A DNA stretch of 64,000 nt from Phocoena phocoena (GCF_963924675.1 NC_089221.1:138612263-138676262); one strand, 5' to 3'; shown: positions 25,764-38,116, numbered from the stretch's first letter. Program-made: numbers and translations. The notes: generated from the letters alone by a model not told the origin.

Positions 25764-26270
25764 AATCCTTGTATTTTAAAAAGCCAAGCCTGACACTATT
25801 CTTCCCAGCCCTCCCGACCCCCTCTCTCCTCATCTTTTTGAGGCCATCAAATGCAAGCCTGTATAGCATGTCACTTTTAGACCACAGTGGCCCTCTCTCT
25901 TCTCTTTCCTGACCCTGGGGAATGACAGAGCCCCAAAATGGAAAGAAACCAAGTCTCAGAGTCACAGCATAAATGAAAGCTGCCTGTTAAAAAGGGAACA
26001 ACTTCACTGGTTTGGTCAATGAGTGAGAAATGAACCGCTACTGTGTTACGTCACAGAAACGTGGAGGTTGATTATAGAAGCTGGTGTCAGCCTAATGCTG
26101 CAGAAATGAATAAATTCGCCAGATGTTTACCTATTAAATTCATAGGTCACGACGGAACCGGAGTTTCAATGACTGGATTACTAACTTCCTGTGTAGCCTC
26201 CAACAAGAGGAGGCCTGCACCCTCCTCTGCAAAGTGGACAGAATGATGCCTATCTTGCAAGACTATTGTT
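25764..26270. other. Intronic sequence, nothing recognised
   Basis: About 500 bp of mixed base composition. Two open frames of 67 codons (25762-25965 minus, 26043-26246 plus) have no recognised domain. The last ~70 bp ('ctcctctgcaaagtggacag', 'gcaagactattgttaagaat') faintly recall the 3' half of a MIR. Confidence 0.45.
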
Positions 26271-26283
26271 AAGAATGAAAGAG

Positions 26284-26421
26284 TAGGGAGCGTGGGAGGG
26301 AGGGAGACGCAAGACGGAAGAGATATGGGAACATATGCATAACTGATTCACTTTGTTGTAAAGCAGAAACTAACACACCATTGTAAAGCAATTATACTCC
26401 AATAAAGAATTTAAAAAAAAA
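26284..26421 (+). mobile_element. Very short (138-bp) L1 3' insertion with 13-bp target-site duplication
   Basis: The insert covers only the final part of the L1 3' UTR: 'gggagggagggagacgcaag', 'taactgattcactttgttgt', 'caattatactccaataaaga' plus an A tail. 'aagaatgaaagag' flanks it exactly at 26271-26283 and 26422-26434. This is a severely 5'-truncated retrotransposition event. Confidence 0.95.
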
Positions 26422-26434
26422 AAGAATGAAAGAG

Positions 26435-27595
26435 CACGTGTAAGTGTGTCTGTGCCCGGTACAAAGTCAGTGTTCCGTATTGACGGTTATTATTTAAACA
26501 AGCAGATTAAACAAATGATAACTGTTCTTAAAAGGATGCCTATTGTTTTTCCCGTATCAAACTAAAAAATAGATATTTTCATTTTCTTATTACTTAGTAT
26601 ATCATGCTGCACCTACTTCTCAAGAGGATTTGAGCTGACCGAGTCAAAAACACGTTTGCCAGGAACCAGTGTTGAAGCAAATTAGATACAATAGAAGTGT
26701 TAAACGTGGTCAACTTTGGACCATTAGCGCCTTTCTTAAAAGTTATAAAGTGCTACGGTATTCATTAAGAAATGCATAAACATTTACAGTGTGATGGGGA
26801 ATGTAATAATGCTTCTCATTTTAGTGTATTTAAAATGACGGGAAAACATTCTATCACTAAGCTAAAGCGTTATCAATTTGGGTTTTTAAATCAACAATAA
26901 ATTTATACTTCCAGTCTTACCTAACAGGAGATAAATGACAGAGGAAAAACAAATATGAAACAGCATATACATACATAATTACATAAATATACACCTCTTT
27001 AGGCAACAAATGCGTTTAACTGAATACCTGGTTACCTATCATGTTAAGTGCTAATGCCAACTATAATATACAGGCCCATTTTTCAAGTACAGTATTTCAT
27101 GTACTAAATCTAGTTTCCCCTGAAAACACAGACAAAGGCAATGAGGGGAACAGAATCACATATTAAATATGGTCATACTAGTGAAGAAGCCTACTGGCAG
27201 AGTCATAGTGAGGATAAGAGTTAATGTACATAAAGGCTTTGGCACAGAATAGGAGTAAGTCTCTTAATAACTACACTGACTTATTTCTGAAGGTAAAAGA
27301 AACTGCCATAGATATACCAGGGTCCTATGGGAAACTGAGTTACTCTGCAGCAAAAGAAATGTCTGACTTCACCAACATGAATATATAAATGGCAATTAAA
27401 AATATGTGATGCACTCTTATACATGGCACAAATATCATTTAGAATAGGCCTGTTCTCTGCATCTTTTTTTCTGTGAAAAGAAATATATCTTACCTCACTG
27501 AAAGCAGAAGCACGTTAATAATGTACAATTAATTCCATCCCCAAACCTGGTATGGACCATGGTTAGCTTTAATCCATTCAAAGAACTTTAATAAT
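26435..27595. other. Intronic sequence, nothing recognised
   Basis: Plain AT-rich sequence. No exon, RNA gene or named repeat seen. Confidence 0.55.
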
Positions 27596-27611
27596 AAAAA
27601 TGTGGTACTAG

Positions 27612-27898
27612 GGGCTTCCCTGGTGGCGCAGCGGCTGAGAATCTGCCTGCCAATGCAGGGGACACAGGTTCGAGCCCTGGTCTGGGAAGATCCCACATGC
27701 CGCAGAGCAACTAGGCCCCTGAGCCACAACTACTGAGCCTGTGCGTCTGGAGCTTGTGCTCCACAAGAGAGGCCGCGATAGTGAGAGGCCCGTGCACCGC
27801 GATGAAGAGTGGCCCCCACTCACCGCAATTAGAGAAAGCCCACGCACAGAAACGAAGACCCAACACAGCCAAAAATAAATAAATAAAAATTAAAAAAA
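27612..27898 (+). mobile_element. CHR-type SINE, long form, with 16-bp target-site duplication
   Basis: Complete copy from 'gggcttccctggtggcgcag' to 'cgaagacccaacacagcc' and an A/T-interrupted tail. The flank 'aaaaatgtggtactag' is present at 27596-27611 and again at 27899-27914. B-box-like 'ggttcgagccc' is intact. Confidence 0.96.
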
Positions 27899-28144
27899 AA
27901 AAATGTGGTACTAGTCTTATTTGTACATTTTGACCCCGTACATTTTGACCCCATGCATTTTGAGGGCAGAGCTGGCCACGTGCTTTCAGTGCCTAATTCC
28001 GAACCGAAAATCAATAGTCTGAAACTAGAATGACTTAGACATTCATCTTTCCCAGACTCCAGGGTAAATGATCCAAAAGGCAGCCAATGGTCCTGAATCC
28101 CCAAATCATTACAGAGAGTCCAATTCTTGGAACTGGGAGGCTCT

Positions 28145-28260
28145 CTGGAGTCCAGTCTTCTAAATTTACAAAGAGAAAAATGAAATCCTGAAACTTGTAA
28201 TTCTTCCCGCGACCATATAACCACTTAAGGGCTGGGTGGAGACAGATCCCAAGGTGCTGT
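28145..28260 (-). repeat. MIR SINE fragment
   Basis: 'aatttacaaagagaaaaatg', 'aaatcctgaaacttgtaatt' and 'aagggctgggtggagacaga' follow the antisense MIR order. A 131-codon minus frame crosses this area and the adjacent SINE and is treated as chance. Confidence 0.6.
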
Positions 28261-29200
28261 ACCATGCTATCCTGTACTCCCTCCCCATTCTCAGCTTCAT
28301 CATGAATAGTAAGCTTTGCTGCTTTCAAACCTTCTCATTCAACATTAAAATACCTTCTGAGGATGTGAGCAGGAAGGTGGCAAATGAAACATGTCCTTCA
28401 CAATGTGTGCATTTGTGTCTGGGTTTCAGAGATTTAGAAAATGAAACTATATGCTTTCTACAAAAAAAAGACCTGCCCAAACTCTTCAGCTACATCTATC
28501 CATGTACTGTTCCTGTCTTCTTTTGGTTTCACATAGTAGGGTTGGTTCCTGATTGAAAGACAGAATTTTAGGTGACTTTACAGCAAGATAATTACTGTGA
28601 CAGTTTTCAAAGTCCAACACCGTTTCTTCTCACTTTAATTCTTCTTTCTCAAGCATGGCTCAGGGGCTGTCTCATGGCAGAAAGCAGAATCTTTAATGTA
28701 TGTTAATACTGAAGCTGCCTTCTCTATACAAATTAAGTCGATCTTTGGGCCCCTGACAAGTCTATCTAGATCACAGTAACCTTCCCCTCTATAGCGCTGA
28801 ACCAACATCCTATCCTTAAAAGTAGGTGGTGCCCCAGAGGCATAGGCATGATCATATTACTTTTTTTAAAGCACATACTTTATAGATCTGTATGTGATAA
28901 ACACTCAAAGATACCTCCGCTGGCATACAAGTCCTTTGATGAAATATGCCCTACTGAACACAGAAGTTCAAGATTATTTTATTTTGAGTTGGGTATTTTG
29001 CTCCATATTTAACTGCCACTTACAAAGGCTGAAAAGTAGATAGCAACCATTCTGTTTGACTTTAGAATCTCTAGACTTTTGTAGAATATTTCCTACTTGA
29101 CTGCGCTAGGAATTTTCACATATACCATCAGCCTAGCCAAAATGTATTCTACACAACAATAGTTCCACTAAGATGTTTCTCAAGAAAAGTGTGCCATGGT
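28261..29200. other. Intronic sequence, nothing recognised
   Basis: A 106-codon plus-strand frame (28236-28556) has no recognisable domain. No named repeat seen in the remainder up to the L1 target site. Confidence 0.5.
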
Positions 29201-29220
29201 CAAATGTATTAGGAAAACTC
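29201..29220 (+). repeat. Left target-site duplication of the long L1
   Basis: The 20-mer 'caaatgtattaggaaaactc' is found here and, without a mismatch, at 35461-35480. It brackets the L1 exactly: the left copy precedes GC-rich L1 5' sequence and the right copy follows the L1 polyadenylation end. Confidence 0.97.
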
Positions 29221-29284
29221 GCCTGCACCCCCCTCGGCCACTCCCTCGCAGGTTGAGGCAGGGATTCCGGTGCTGGGAGCCCAG

Positions 29285-29520
29285 TTAGAAGAAGTGATAC
29301 ATTTCCTCACTGCCCTCCTGTTCTCTTTGTGAACAACACGCATCTTCCAAGAAGTTAAGTGAACCTAAGGATCCAGTTGGTGGCCACTGAACAGAATGAA
29401 GAGGAAACAGCAAGTGCACAGTCTCTAAACTGGAAAAGAATTTAATGTGGTTGAGGACCTGAAAGATGTCCAGTGTAGCTGAAGTACAGTGAACTGGAGA
29501 GATTAAGGGGTCAGCAGAGG
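29285..29520 (-). repeat. L2-like segment inside the 5' end of the L1 insertion
   Basis: Read on the minus strand, 'ttcagctacactggacatct', 'actgtgcacttgctgtttcc' and nearby text resemble the L2 3' region. It lies inside the L1's target-site duplications, so it either travelled with the L1 or is a chance likeness within the L1 5' UTR. Confidence 0.4.
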
Positions 29521-30330
29521 CCATGATATATATTTTTTTTCCTTTTTCTCTTTTTGTGAGTGTGTATGTGTATGCTTCTTTGTGTCATTCTGTCTGTATA
29601 GTTTTCTTTTAGTATTTGTCCTAGGGTTCTATCTCTCCATTTTTGTTTTTTTAGTATAGTTTTTAGCACTTGTTATAATTGGTGGATTTGTTTTTTGGTT
29701 TGGTCACTCGCTTCTTTCTTATTTTCTTTTTTTTAAATTACTTTTTGTTTTTAATAGTGTTTTTTATTCTTTATTTTAATAACTTTCTTTCTTTATTTTC
29801 TTTCTTTCTTTTTTTCTCCCTTTTCTTCTGAGTCGTGTGGCTGGCAGGGTCTTGGTGCTCTGGCTGGGTGTCAGGCCTGTGCCTTTGAGGTGGGAGAGCC
29901 GACTTCAGGACACTGGTCCCTCAGAGACCTCCTGGCTCCACATAATATCAAATGTCAAAAGCTCTTGCAGAGATCTCCATGTCAACGCTTAGATACAGCT
30001 CCACTCAACGACCAGCTAGCTACAGTGCTGGACACCCTATGCCAAACAACTAGCAACACAGGAACACAACCCCATCCATTAGCAGACAGGCTGCGTAAAA
30101 TCATAATAAGATGACAGACATCCAAAAACACACCACCGGACGCAGTCCTGCCCACCTAAAGACAAGATCCAGTCTCACCCACCAGAACACTGGCAACAGT
30201 CCCCTCCACCAGGAAGCCTACACAACCAACTGAATCAACCTTAGCCACTGGAGGCAGACACCAAAAACCACAAGAACTACAAACCTGCAGCCTGTGAAAA
30301 GGAGACCCCAAACACAGTAAGTTAAGCAAA

Positions 30331-31210
30331 ATGAGAAGACAGAGAAACACAGCAGACGAAGGAGCAAAACAAAACCCCACCAAACCAAACAAATGAAGAG
30401 GAAATAGGCAGTCCACCTGAAAAAGAATTCAGAGTAATCATAGTAAAGATGATCCAAAATTTTGGAAATACAATGCAGAAAATACAAGAAATGTTTAACA
30501 CGGACCTAGAAGAACTAAAGAGCAAACAAACAACACAATAAATGAAATTAAAAATTCTCTAGAAGGAATCAATAGCAGAATAACTGAGGCAGAAGAACAG
30601 AGAAGTGATCTGGAAGAAAAAATAGTGGAAATAACTACTGGAGAGCACAAAAAAGAAAAAAGAATGAAAAGAATTGAGGACAGTCTCAGAGACCTCTGAA
30701 ACAACATTAAACACACCAACATTCGAATGATAGGGGTCCCAAAAGAAGAAGAGAAAAAGAAAGGGACTGAGAAAATATTTCAAAAGATTACAGTTGAAAC
30801 TTCCTTAATGTGGGAAAGGAAATAGTCAATCAAGTCCACGAAGCGCAGAGTCCCATACAGGATAAATTCAATGAGAAACACGCCAAGAAACATATTAATC
30901 AAACTGTCAAAAATTAAATACAAAGAAAAACTATTAAAAGCAGCAAGGGAAAAACAACAAATAACATACAAAAGGAGTCCCCATAAGGTTAACAGCTGTT
31001 CTTTCAGCAGAAACTCTGCAAGCCAGAAGGGACTGGCAGGACATATTTAAAGAGATGAAAGGGAAAAACCTACAACCAAGATTATTCTACCCAGCAAGGA
31101 TCTCATTCCGATTAGATGGAGAAATTAAAATCTTTACAGCCAACCAAAAGCTGAGATAAGTCAGCACCACCAAACCAGCTTTACAACAAATGCTAAAGGA
31201 ATTTCTCTAG
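30331..31210 (+). pseudogene. L1 ORF1 (RNA-binding chaperone), broken
   Basis: ORF1 proteins are trimeric coiled-coil RNA chaperones that package L1 RNA. The start at 30331 begins MRRQRN and meets a stop after about 21 codons because of an apparent 2-base loss near 30345. Later in other frames the coiled-coil segment (reading 'EGINSRITEAEEQ'), and the C-terminal part ('LLKAAREKQQITYK', 'SAETLQARRDWQDIFKEMKG', 'QPRLFYPARISFRLDGEIK') are readable. It ends with a stop at 31208-31210, shortly before ORF2. No functional protein is possible. Confidence 0.88.
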
Positions 31211-31268
31211 GCAGAAAACAAAGGATAAGGAAAAGACCTACAAAACCAAACGCAAAACAATTAAGAAA

Positions 31269-34200
31269 ATGGTCATAGGAACATACATATCAATAATTAC
31301 CTTAAATGTAAACAGATTAAATGCTCCATCCAAAAGACACAGACTGGCTGAATGGACACAAAAACAAGACCCATATACATGCTGTCTACAAGAGTTCCAC
31401 TTCAGACCTAGGGACACATACAGACTGAAAGTGAGGGGATGGAAAAAGATATTCCATGCAAATGGAAATCAAAAGAAAGCTGGAGTAGTGATTCTCATAT
31501 CAGACAAAATAGACATTAGAATAAAGATTATTAAAAGAGACAAAGAAGGACACTACATAATGATCAAGGGATCAATCCAAGAAGAAGATATAACAATTGT
31601 AAATATTTATGCACCCAACATAGGAGCACCTCAATACATAAGGCAAACACTAACAGCCATAAAAGGGGAAATCAACAGTAACACAATCATAGTAGGGGAC
31701 GTTAACACCCCACTTTCACCAATGGAAAGATCATCCACAATGAAAATAAATAAGGAAACACAAGCTTTAAATGATACACTAAACAAGATGGACTTAATTG
31801 ATATTTATAGGACATTCCAACCAAAAACAACAGAATACACATTCTTCTCAAGCGCTCATGGAACATTCTCCAGGATAGATGATATCTTGGGTCACAAATC
31901 AAGCCTTGGTTAATGTAAGAAAACTGAAATCGTATCAAGTATCTTTTCCAACCACAACACTATGAGACTAGATATCAATTACAGGAAAAAATCTGTAAAA
32001 AATACAACACATGGAGGCTAAACAATACACTACTAAATAACCAAGAGTTCACTAAAGAAATCAAAGAGGAAATTAAAAACTACCTAGAAACAAATGACAA
32101 TGAAAACACGATGACCCAAAACCTATGGGATGCAGCAAAAGCAGTTCTAAGAGGGAATTTTATAGCAATACAATCCTACCTCAGGAAAAAAGAAACATCT
32201 CAAATAAACAATCTAACCTTACACCTAAAGCAATTAGAGAAAGAACAACAAAAAATCCCCAAAGTTAGCAGAAGGAAAGAAATCTTAAAGATCACATCAG
32301 AAATAAATGAAAAAGAAATGAAGAGACCAATAGCAATGATCAATAAAACTAAAAGCTGGTTCTTTGAGAAGATAAACAAAATTGATAAACCATTGGACAG
32401 ACCCATCAGGAAAAAAGGGAGAAGACTCAAATCAATAGCATTAGAAATGAAACAGAAGAAGTAACAACTGAAACTGCAGAAATACAAAGCGTCATGAGAG
32501 ATTACTACAAGTAGCTATATGCCAATAAAATGGACAACCTGGAAAAAATGGACAAATTCTTTTAGAGAAGCACAACTTTCTGAGACTGAACCAGGAAGAA
32601 ATAGAAAATATAAACAGACAAATCACAAGCACTGAAATTGAGACTGTGATTAAATATCTTCCAAGAAACCAAAGCCCAGGACCAGATGGCTTCACAGGCG
32701 AATTCTATCTTCTATCTCTAAAAAACATTTAGAGAAGAGCTAACACCTATCCTTCTCAAATTCTTCCAGAATATAGCAGAGGGAGGAACACTCCCAAATT
32801 CATTCTACGAGGCCACCATCACCCTGACACCAAAACCAGACAAAGATGTCACAAAGAAAGAAAACTACAGGCCAATATCACTGATGAACACAGATGCAAA
32901 AATCCTCAACAAAATACTAGCAAACAGAATCCAGTAGCACATTAAAAGGATCATAAACCATGATCAAGTGGGGTTTATCCCAGGAATGCAAAGATTCTTC
33001 AATATATGCAAATCAATCAATTAGATAAACCATATTAACAAATTGAAGGAGAAAAACCATATGATCATCTCAATAGATGCAGAAAAAGCTTTTGACAAAA
33101 TTCAACACCCACTTATGATAAAAACCCTCCAGAAAGTAGGCACAGAGGGAACTTAAGTCAACATAATAAAGACCACATATGACAAACACACAGCCAGCAT
33201 CATTCCCAATGGTGAAAAACAGAAACCATTTCCACTAAGATCAGGAACAAGAAAAGGTTGTCCACTCTCACCACTATTATTCAACATACTTTTGGAAGTT
33301 TCAGCTACAGCAATCAGAGAAGAGAAAGAAATAAAAGGAATCCAAATCGGAAAAGAAAAGGTAAAACTGTCATTGCTTGCAGATGACATGATACCATACA
33401 TAGAGAATCCTAAAGATGCTACCAGAAAACTACTAGAGCTAATGAATGAATTTGGTAAAGTAGCAGGATACAAAATTAATGCACAGAAATCTCTTGCATT
33501 CCTATACACTAATGATGAAAATTCTGAAAGTGAAATTAAGGAAACACTCCCATTTACCATTGCAACAAGAAGAATAAAATACCTAGGAATAAACCTACCT
33601 AAGGAGACAAAAGACCTGTATGCAGAAAACTATAAGACACTGATGAAAGAAATTAAAGATGATACAAACAGATGGAGAGATATACCATGTTCTTGGAATA
33701 AAAGAATCAACATTGTGAAAATGACTCTACTACCCAAAGCAACCTACAGATTCAATGCAATCCCTATCAAACTACCAATGGCATTTTTCATAGAACTGAA
33801 ACAAAACATTTCACAATTTTTATGGAAACACAAAAGACCCTTAATAACCAAAGCAACCTTGAGAAAGGAAAACGGAGCTGGAGGAATCAGGCTGCCTGAC
33901 TTCCCACTATACTACAAAGCTACGGTAATCGACAGTATGGTAGTGGCACAAAAACAGAAATATAGATCAATGGAACAGGATAGAAATCCCAGAGATAAAC
34001 CCACGTACATATGGTCACCTTATCTTTGATAAAAGAGGTGAGAATATACAATGGAGAAAAGACAGCCTCTTCAATAAGTGGTGCTGGGAAAACTTGACAG
34101 CTACATGTAAAAGAATGAAATTAGAACACTCCCTAACACCATACACAAAAATAAACTCAAAATGGATTAAAGACCTAAATGTTAGGCCAGACACTATCAA

Positions 34201-35088
34201 ACTATTAGAGGAAAACATAGGCAGAACACTCTATGACATAAATCACAGCAAGATCCTTTTTGACCCACCTCCTAGAGAAATGGAAATAAAAACAAAAATA
34301 AACAAATGGGACCTAATGAAACTTCAAAGCTTTTGCACAGCAAAGGAAACCGTAAACAAGATGAAAAGACAACCCTCAGAATGGGAGAAAATATTTGCAA
34401 ACGAAGCAACTGACAAGGGATTAATCTCCAAAATATACAAGCAGCTCAGGCAGGCTCAATATCAAAAAAACAAACAACCCAATCCAAAAATGGGCAGAAG
34501 ACCTAAATAGACATTTCTACAAAGAAGATATACAGATTACCAACAAATACATGTAAAGATGCTCAACATCACTAATTATTAGAAAAAAGCAAATCAAAAC
34601 TACAATGAGGTATCACCTCACACAAGTCAGAATGGCCATCATCAAAAACTCTACAAACAACACATGCTGGAGAGGGTGTGGAGAAAAGGGAACCCTCTTG
34701 CACTGTTGGGGAGAATATAAACTGATACAGCCACTATGGAGAACAGTATGGAGGTTCCTTAAAAAACTAAAAATAGAGTTACCATGTGACCCAGCAATCC
34801 CACTACTGGGCATATACCCAGAGAAAACCATAATTCAAGAAGTCATGTACCACAATGTTCATTATAACACTATTTACAATAGCCAGGATATGGATGCAAC
34901 CCAAGTGTCCATCGACAGATGAATGGATAAAGAAGATGTGGCACATATACACAATGGAATATTACTCAGCCATAAAAGGAAATGAAATTGAGTTATTTGT
35001 AGTGAGGTGGATGGACCTAGAGTCTGTCATACAGAGTGAAGTAAGTCAGAAAGAGATAAACCAATACTGTGTGCTAACACATATATAA
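31269..35088 (+). pseudogene. L1 ORF2 (endonuclease-reverse transcriptase), broken
   Basis: The endonuclease part opens at 31269 and stays open for 214 codons (IITLNVNRLNAP, CLQEFHFRPRD, IVNIYAPNIGAP, IIVGDVN); the usual ET of the catalytic CLQETH motif reads EF here, a likely damaging change. A stop follows at 31911-31913. Later pieces lie in different frames: 32111-32464, 33292-34029 (reverse transcriptase palm with LLADDM, so the catalytic Asp pair is readable), 34094-34510, 34605-34922 and 34855-35088 (Cys-rich C-terminal area, then [13 protein letters not shown]). At least five frame changes make it non-coding. Full L1 ORF2 is about 1,270 residues, which the total span matches. Confidence 0.93.
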
Positions 35089-35173
35089 GGAATCTAGGGG
35101 GAAAAAAAGGTTCTGAAGAACCTCTGGGCAGGACAGGAATAAAGATGCAGATGTAGAGAGTGGACTTGAGGAC

Positions 35174-35201
35174 GGGGGGAGTGGGGGAAGGGTAAGCTGG
35201 G
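35174..35201 (+). other. G-quadruplex motif in the L1 3' UTR
   Basis: Four G-runs (G6, G5, G3, G3) are separated by AGT, AA and TAAGCT. G-rich polypurine tracts in L1 3' UTRs are a known feature of the family. Confidence 0.7.
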
Positions 35202-35480
35202 ACGAAGTGAGAGAGTGGCATGGACATATATACACTACCAAATGTAAAACAGATAGCTAGTGGGAAGCAGCTGCATAGCACAGGAAGATCAGCTCAGTGC
35301 TTTGTGACCATCTAGAGGGGTGGGACATGGAAGGTGGGAGAGAGATACAAGAGGAAGGAGATATGGGGATATATGTATATGTATAGCTGATCCACTTTGT
35401 GATGAAGCAGAAACTAACACACCATTGTAAAGCAATTATACTCCAATAAAGATGTTAAAACAAATGTATTAGGAAAACTC

Positions 35481-37165
35481 TACATACATTCCATGTTTTT
35501 TTTTCCTTAGAGATTTACCAGCATATTAGTTTATTAATAGCTCTGAGAAGTCCTATAGTTAAGAAATTTTAACCTTGTTTAATCCAGAATCTTTCAAAGT
35601 CACTGACCACGTAATGAATCGGAGCTAGTATTGATAGAATTAGACTTCTGCAAACTCACTAAGAAATGATTACGCATTACAGGAAGCACCATTCCTAATT
35701 CTTCCCCAATTTACATGTAATGTTTTTGTATTATTTTAAAAAGACCTCTCAATTTTTATTTCCTTCTTAGACTGCAAGCTATACCAAGACAAGACTCCTC
35801 TCTCTCGCCTACTGCTGTATTCCCAGGGCTGAACAGATGACCTAACACAGTTATGTCTCAAAAATAATTCTGAATGAGCAAATTGACAAATTCCATTATT
35901 AAAAAATTATGATACAGCCAAGAAAACAAAAAAACAAAACAGTAGGTTAAATATTCTATAAGATTACTGTCTCATCTCTTTATTGAGTCAGTATCTTAAG
36001 AAAAAGGGATTGGAGTGAATTAAAATCGATTTAAGATGAATAACTCTCAAATGCATGCTGTAATCCTGGATTCAGAATTCAGCTTTAGAAAAGCCCACTG
36101 TTACGGAAAACTTGGTAAAGAATTTTAACATGGTATGTTATAGGAGCAAACATATTGAAATAGAAAGGTAGTTGCTAGTTTAAAATGTAGCATAAAATAC
36201 ATATATTTATGAGTTAGCCTAAAAAAATCTGGATGAAAATACAGTAAGGTGTTAAAAGCGGTAGGATTATTATGATTTTATTTTCTTATTCCAACAACTT
36301 TCTTTAATGAAAGAATCCTTTCTCCCAAATCCCTGACAGATGGTAACCCAAATTTTGCTTGGATGTGTCCAGTAACAAAAATCTCTCCCTGGCAAGGCTG
36401 GATTTGCACTTTTGGATGGTGACAATTATAAGAAATATGCTTACCTAGTATTTTCACCCACAGATATACTAAAACTGATTCTTCCTTTAAAAACGTACCT
36501 GATATGTGGCTTGAGAACTTTGTCACAAAGTACACCTCAGAGACAAAGGAAATGACCAAAAATAAGCAGAACTTTATTTCACTGAAGCATGTTCCATGTC
36601 CACTTGGTTATCACTATGCCCATCGTATTTGATCCAATCCTCGAATTTCTGCCTGGATAGTTTCCTTACAACTACTATTGGATCAAAAATATTAGCCCAA
36701 AATATGTCTACTGAGATACATTTATCTCCTGAAGACATCTACATTTATATACCATTCATTCTTGAATTAAAAAGAAGTCATCAACTTGTGTTCATTTCTT
36801 CTCCTATATGAACTCCCTTACTAAATCTCCCTTCTCTGCCATGCCCTAGATCCTCTGTCATGTGGCTAACTATAACTAGACACTTATCTACTGAGGGATG
36901 GCCCACCTTTCAAAGTACAATAGAGAAGCAGAGATGAGTCATGGAGGAGAAAAGTACCTGCCTGGGAGAAGGACCTCCAAAGGAATCAGCTCCTGGTCCA
37001 TAAAATCCTTCTTCTACTCCATTTCTACCCAAAGGAAACTTTTGAAAAATGAGGTTCATTGTTTTTACTGTTCATTTTATAGAAACACTAGTATAAAACT
37101 AAATATCTAAAAGGACATCCAATTTTCACAGTAAGGAGTTTACTTTATGTAAATGCAGTGTACAC
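35481..37165. other. Intronic sequence, nothing recognised
   Basis: AT-rich. Open frames up to 93 codons have no domain. No named repeat seen. Confidence 0.55.
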
Positions 37166-37850
37166 AATGTATTCACTTATCTCCATCCCACAACTCCCAA
37201 CTGTATTTAGGTCATCATTATGTCTCCCCTGTATTATTAAAAACTGTCTCTTTGCATCCAAACTTGTTCTCTCTCACTTATTTTCCACATTTTTCCAGAG
37301 ACAGCTTCTCAAAATGCAATTCTGATCATGTCATTACCCTGCTTATAATTCTTTCAAAAGTGATCTACAGTCCTCGGGACAGAACGAAACTTCTTAGTGT
37401 GCATATCAGCACCTGCATACTTTTCCAGTCGCCTCTCCAGAAATGTCCAAGCTCAGAGGTTATTTTTCAGAACATTCAACTTATTTAATTTCCTTGACCT
37501 GCTAGGCTACCCAATAGCTAGACCTTTGCATAAGCTGTTTCTTCTGCCTATATTAATCTTCCCTTCCCCTCCTATCTAGCCATCCCCTCTTCATTTGGAG
37601 AAGTCCTATTAACTCCTGAGGTCCTAAAGTATACACCACTTCCTCAATGAAACCTTTTCTAATGACTGATTCTCCACCTCTACTGCAATCCTCTACCCTT
37701 GCATACGTACAACTGTGAATTTGCCCCTCCCCTGGTCATTTTACTCACTGTAATATCCTTAGCACCACTGATGACTAGCACAAGTAGTAAATCCCAAAAT
37801 ATAGGTTGAACACATGGAAGAATGGATAAAGCACTTCTGAATGCAACAAC
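37166..37850 (+). mobile_element. L2 LINE 3' end
   Basis: 'gatcatgtcattaccctgct', 'tttgcataagctgtttcttc', 'actcctgaggtcctaaagta', 'ctcaatgaaaccttttctaa' and the end 'tgaacacatggaagaatgg' follow L2 order in sense orientation. A 111-codon frame within it (37153-37488) may retain traces of L2 ORF2 but is not a gene. Confidence 0.82.
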
Positions 37851-38102
37851 AAAAGGACAATACAACCCCAAACGCTGCAACATGAGGAACAGTTAAAGGA
37901 GATCATTTGAAGACATCTAGGGGAAAAGGAATAAAGTTCTTGTAGGTTCACTTTGTCATATATTAACAGAGCCATTACCTGGAAGGAAGAGACCACCATC
38001 TATGTATAACTCTGGAGCTAGAAACCAGGGCTAACAGGGAGAAATTTAAGGAGCAAAATTTAACTTAACAGAAGACATAATTATCTGAAAAGTATAGCTA
38101 TC
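37851..38102. other. Intronic sequence, nothing recognised
   Basis: About 250 bp of mixed composition between the L2 and the next SINE. Confidence 0.5.
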
Positions 38103-38116
38103 AAAATGTAGATGTC

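Larger units (their letters stand above)
29221..35460 (+). mobile_element. Near full-length L1 retrotransposon (6,240 bp), inactive
   Basis: Between two perfect 20-bp target-site duplications lie, in order: a GC-rich start (29221-29284), about 235 bp that looks L2-like, a T-rich block and 5' UTR (29525-30330), ORF1 (30331-31210), a short spacer, ORF2 (31269-35088) and a 3' UTR with a G-rich tract ending 'aataaagatgttaaaa'. Both ORFs are broken by several frameshifts and stops. The perfect duplication argues that the insertion itself is not ancient, while internal decay shows it is no longer mobile. It lies antisense to GABRB2. Confidence 0.95.

Noticed and set aside
30156..30525. Overlapping minus-strand hydrophobic frames that resemble membrane segments
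   Set aside because: They are the complement of the A-rich L1 5' UTR and ORF1 start, so runs of Phe, Leu and Cys are expected.
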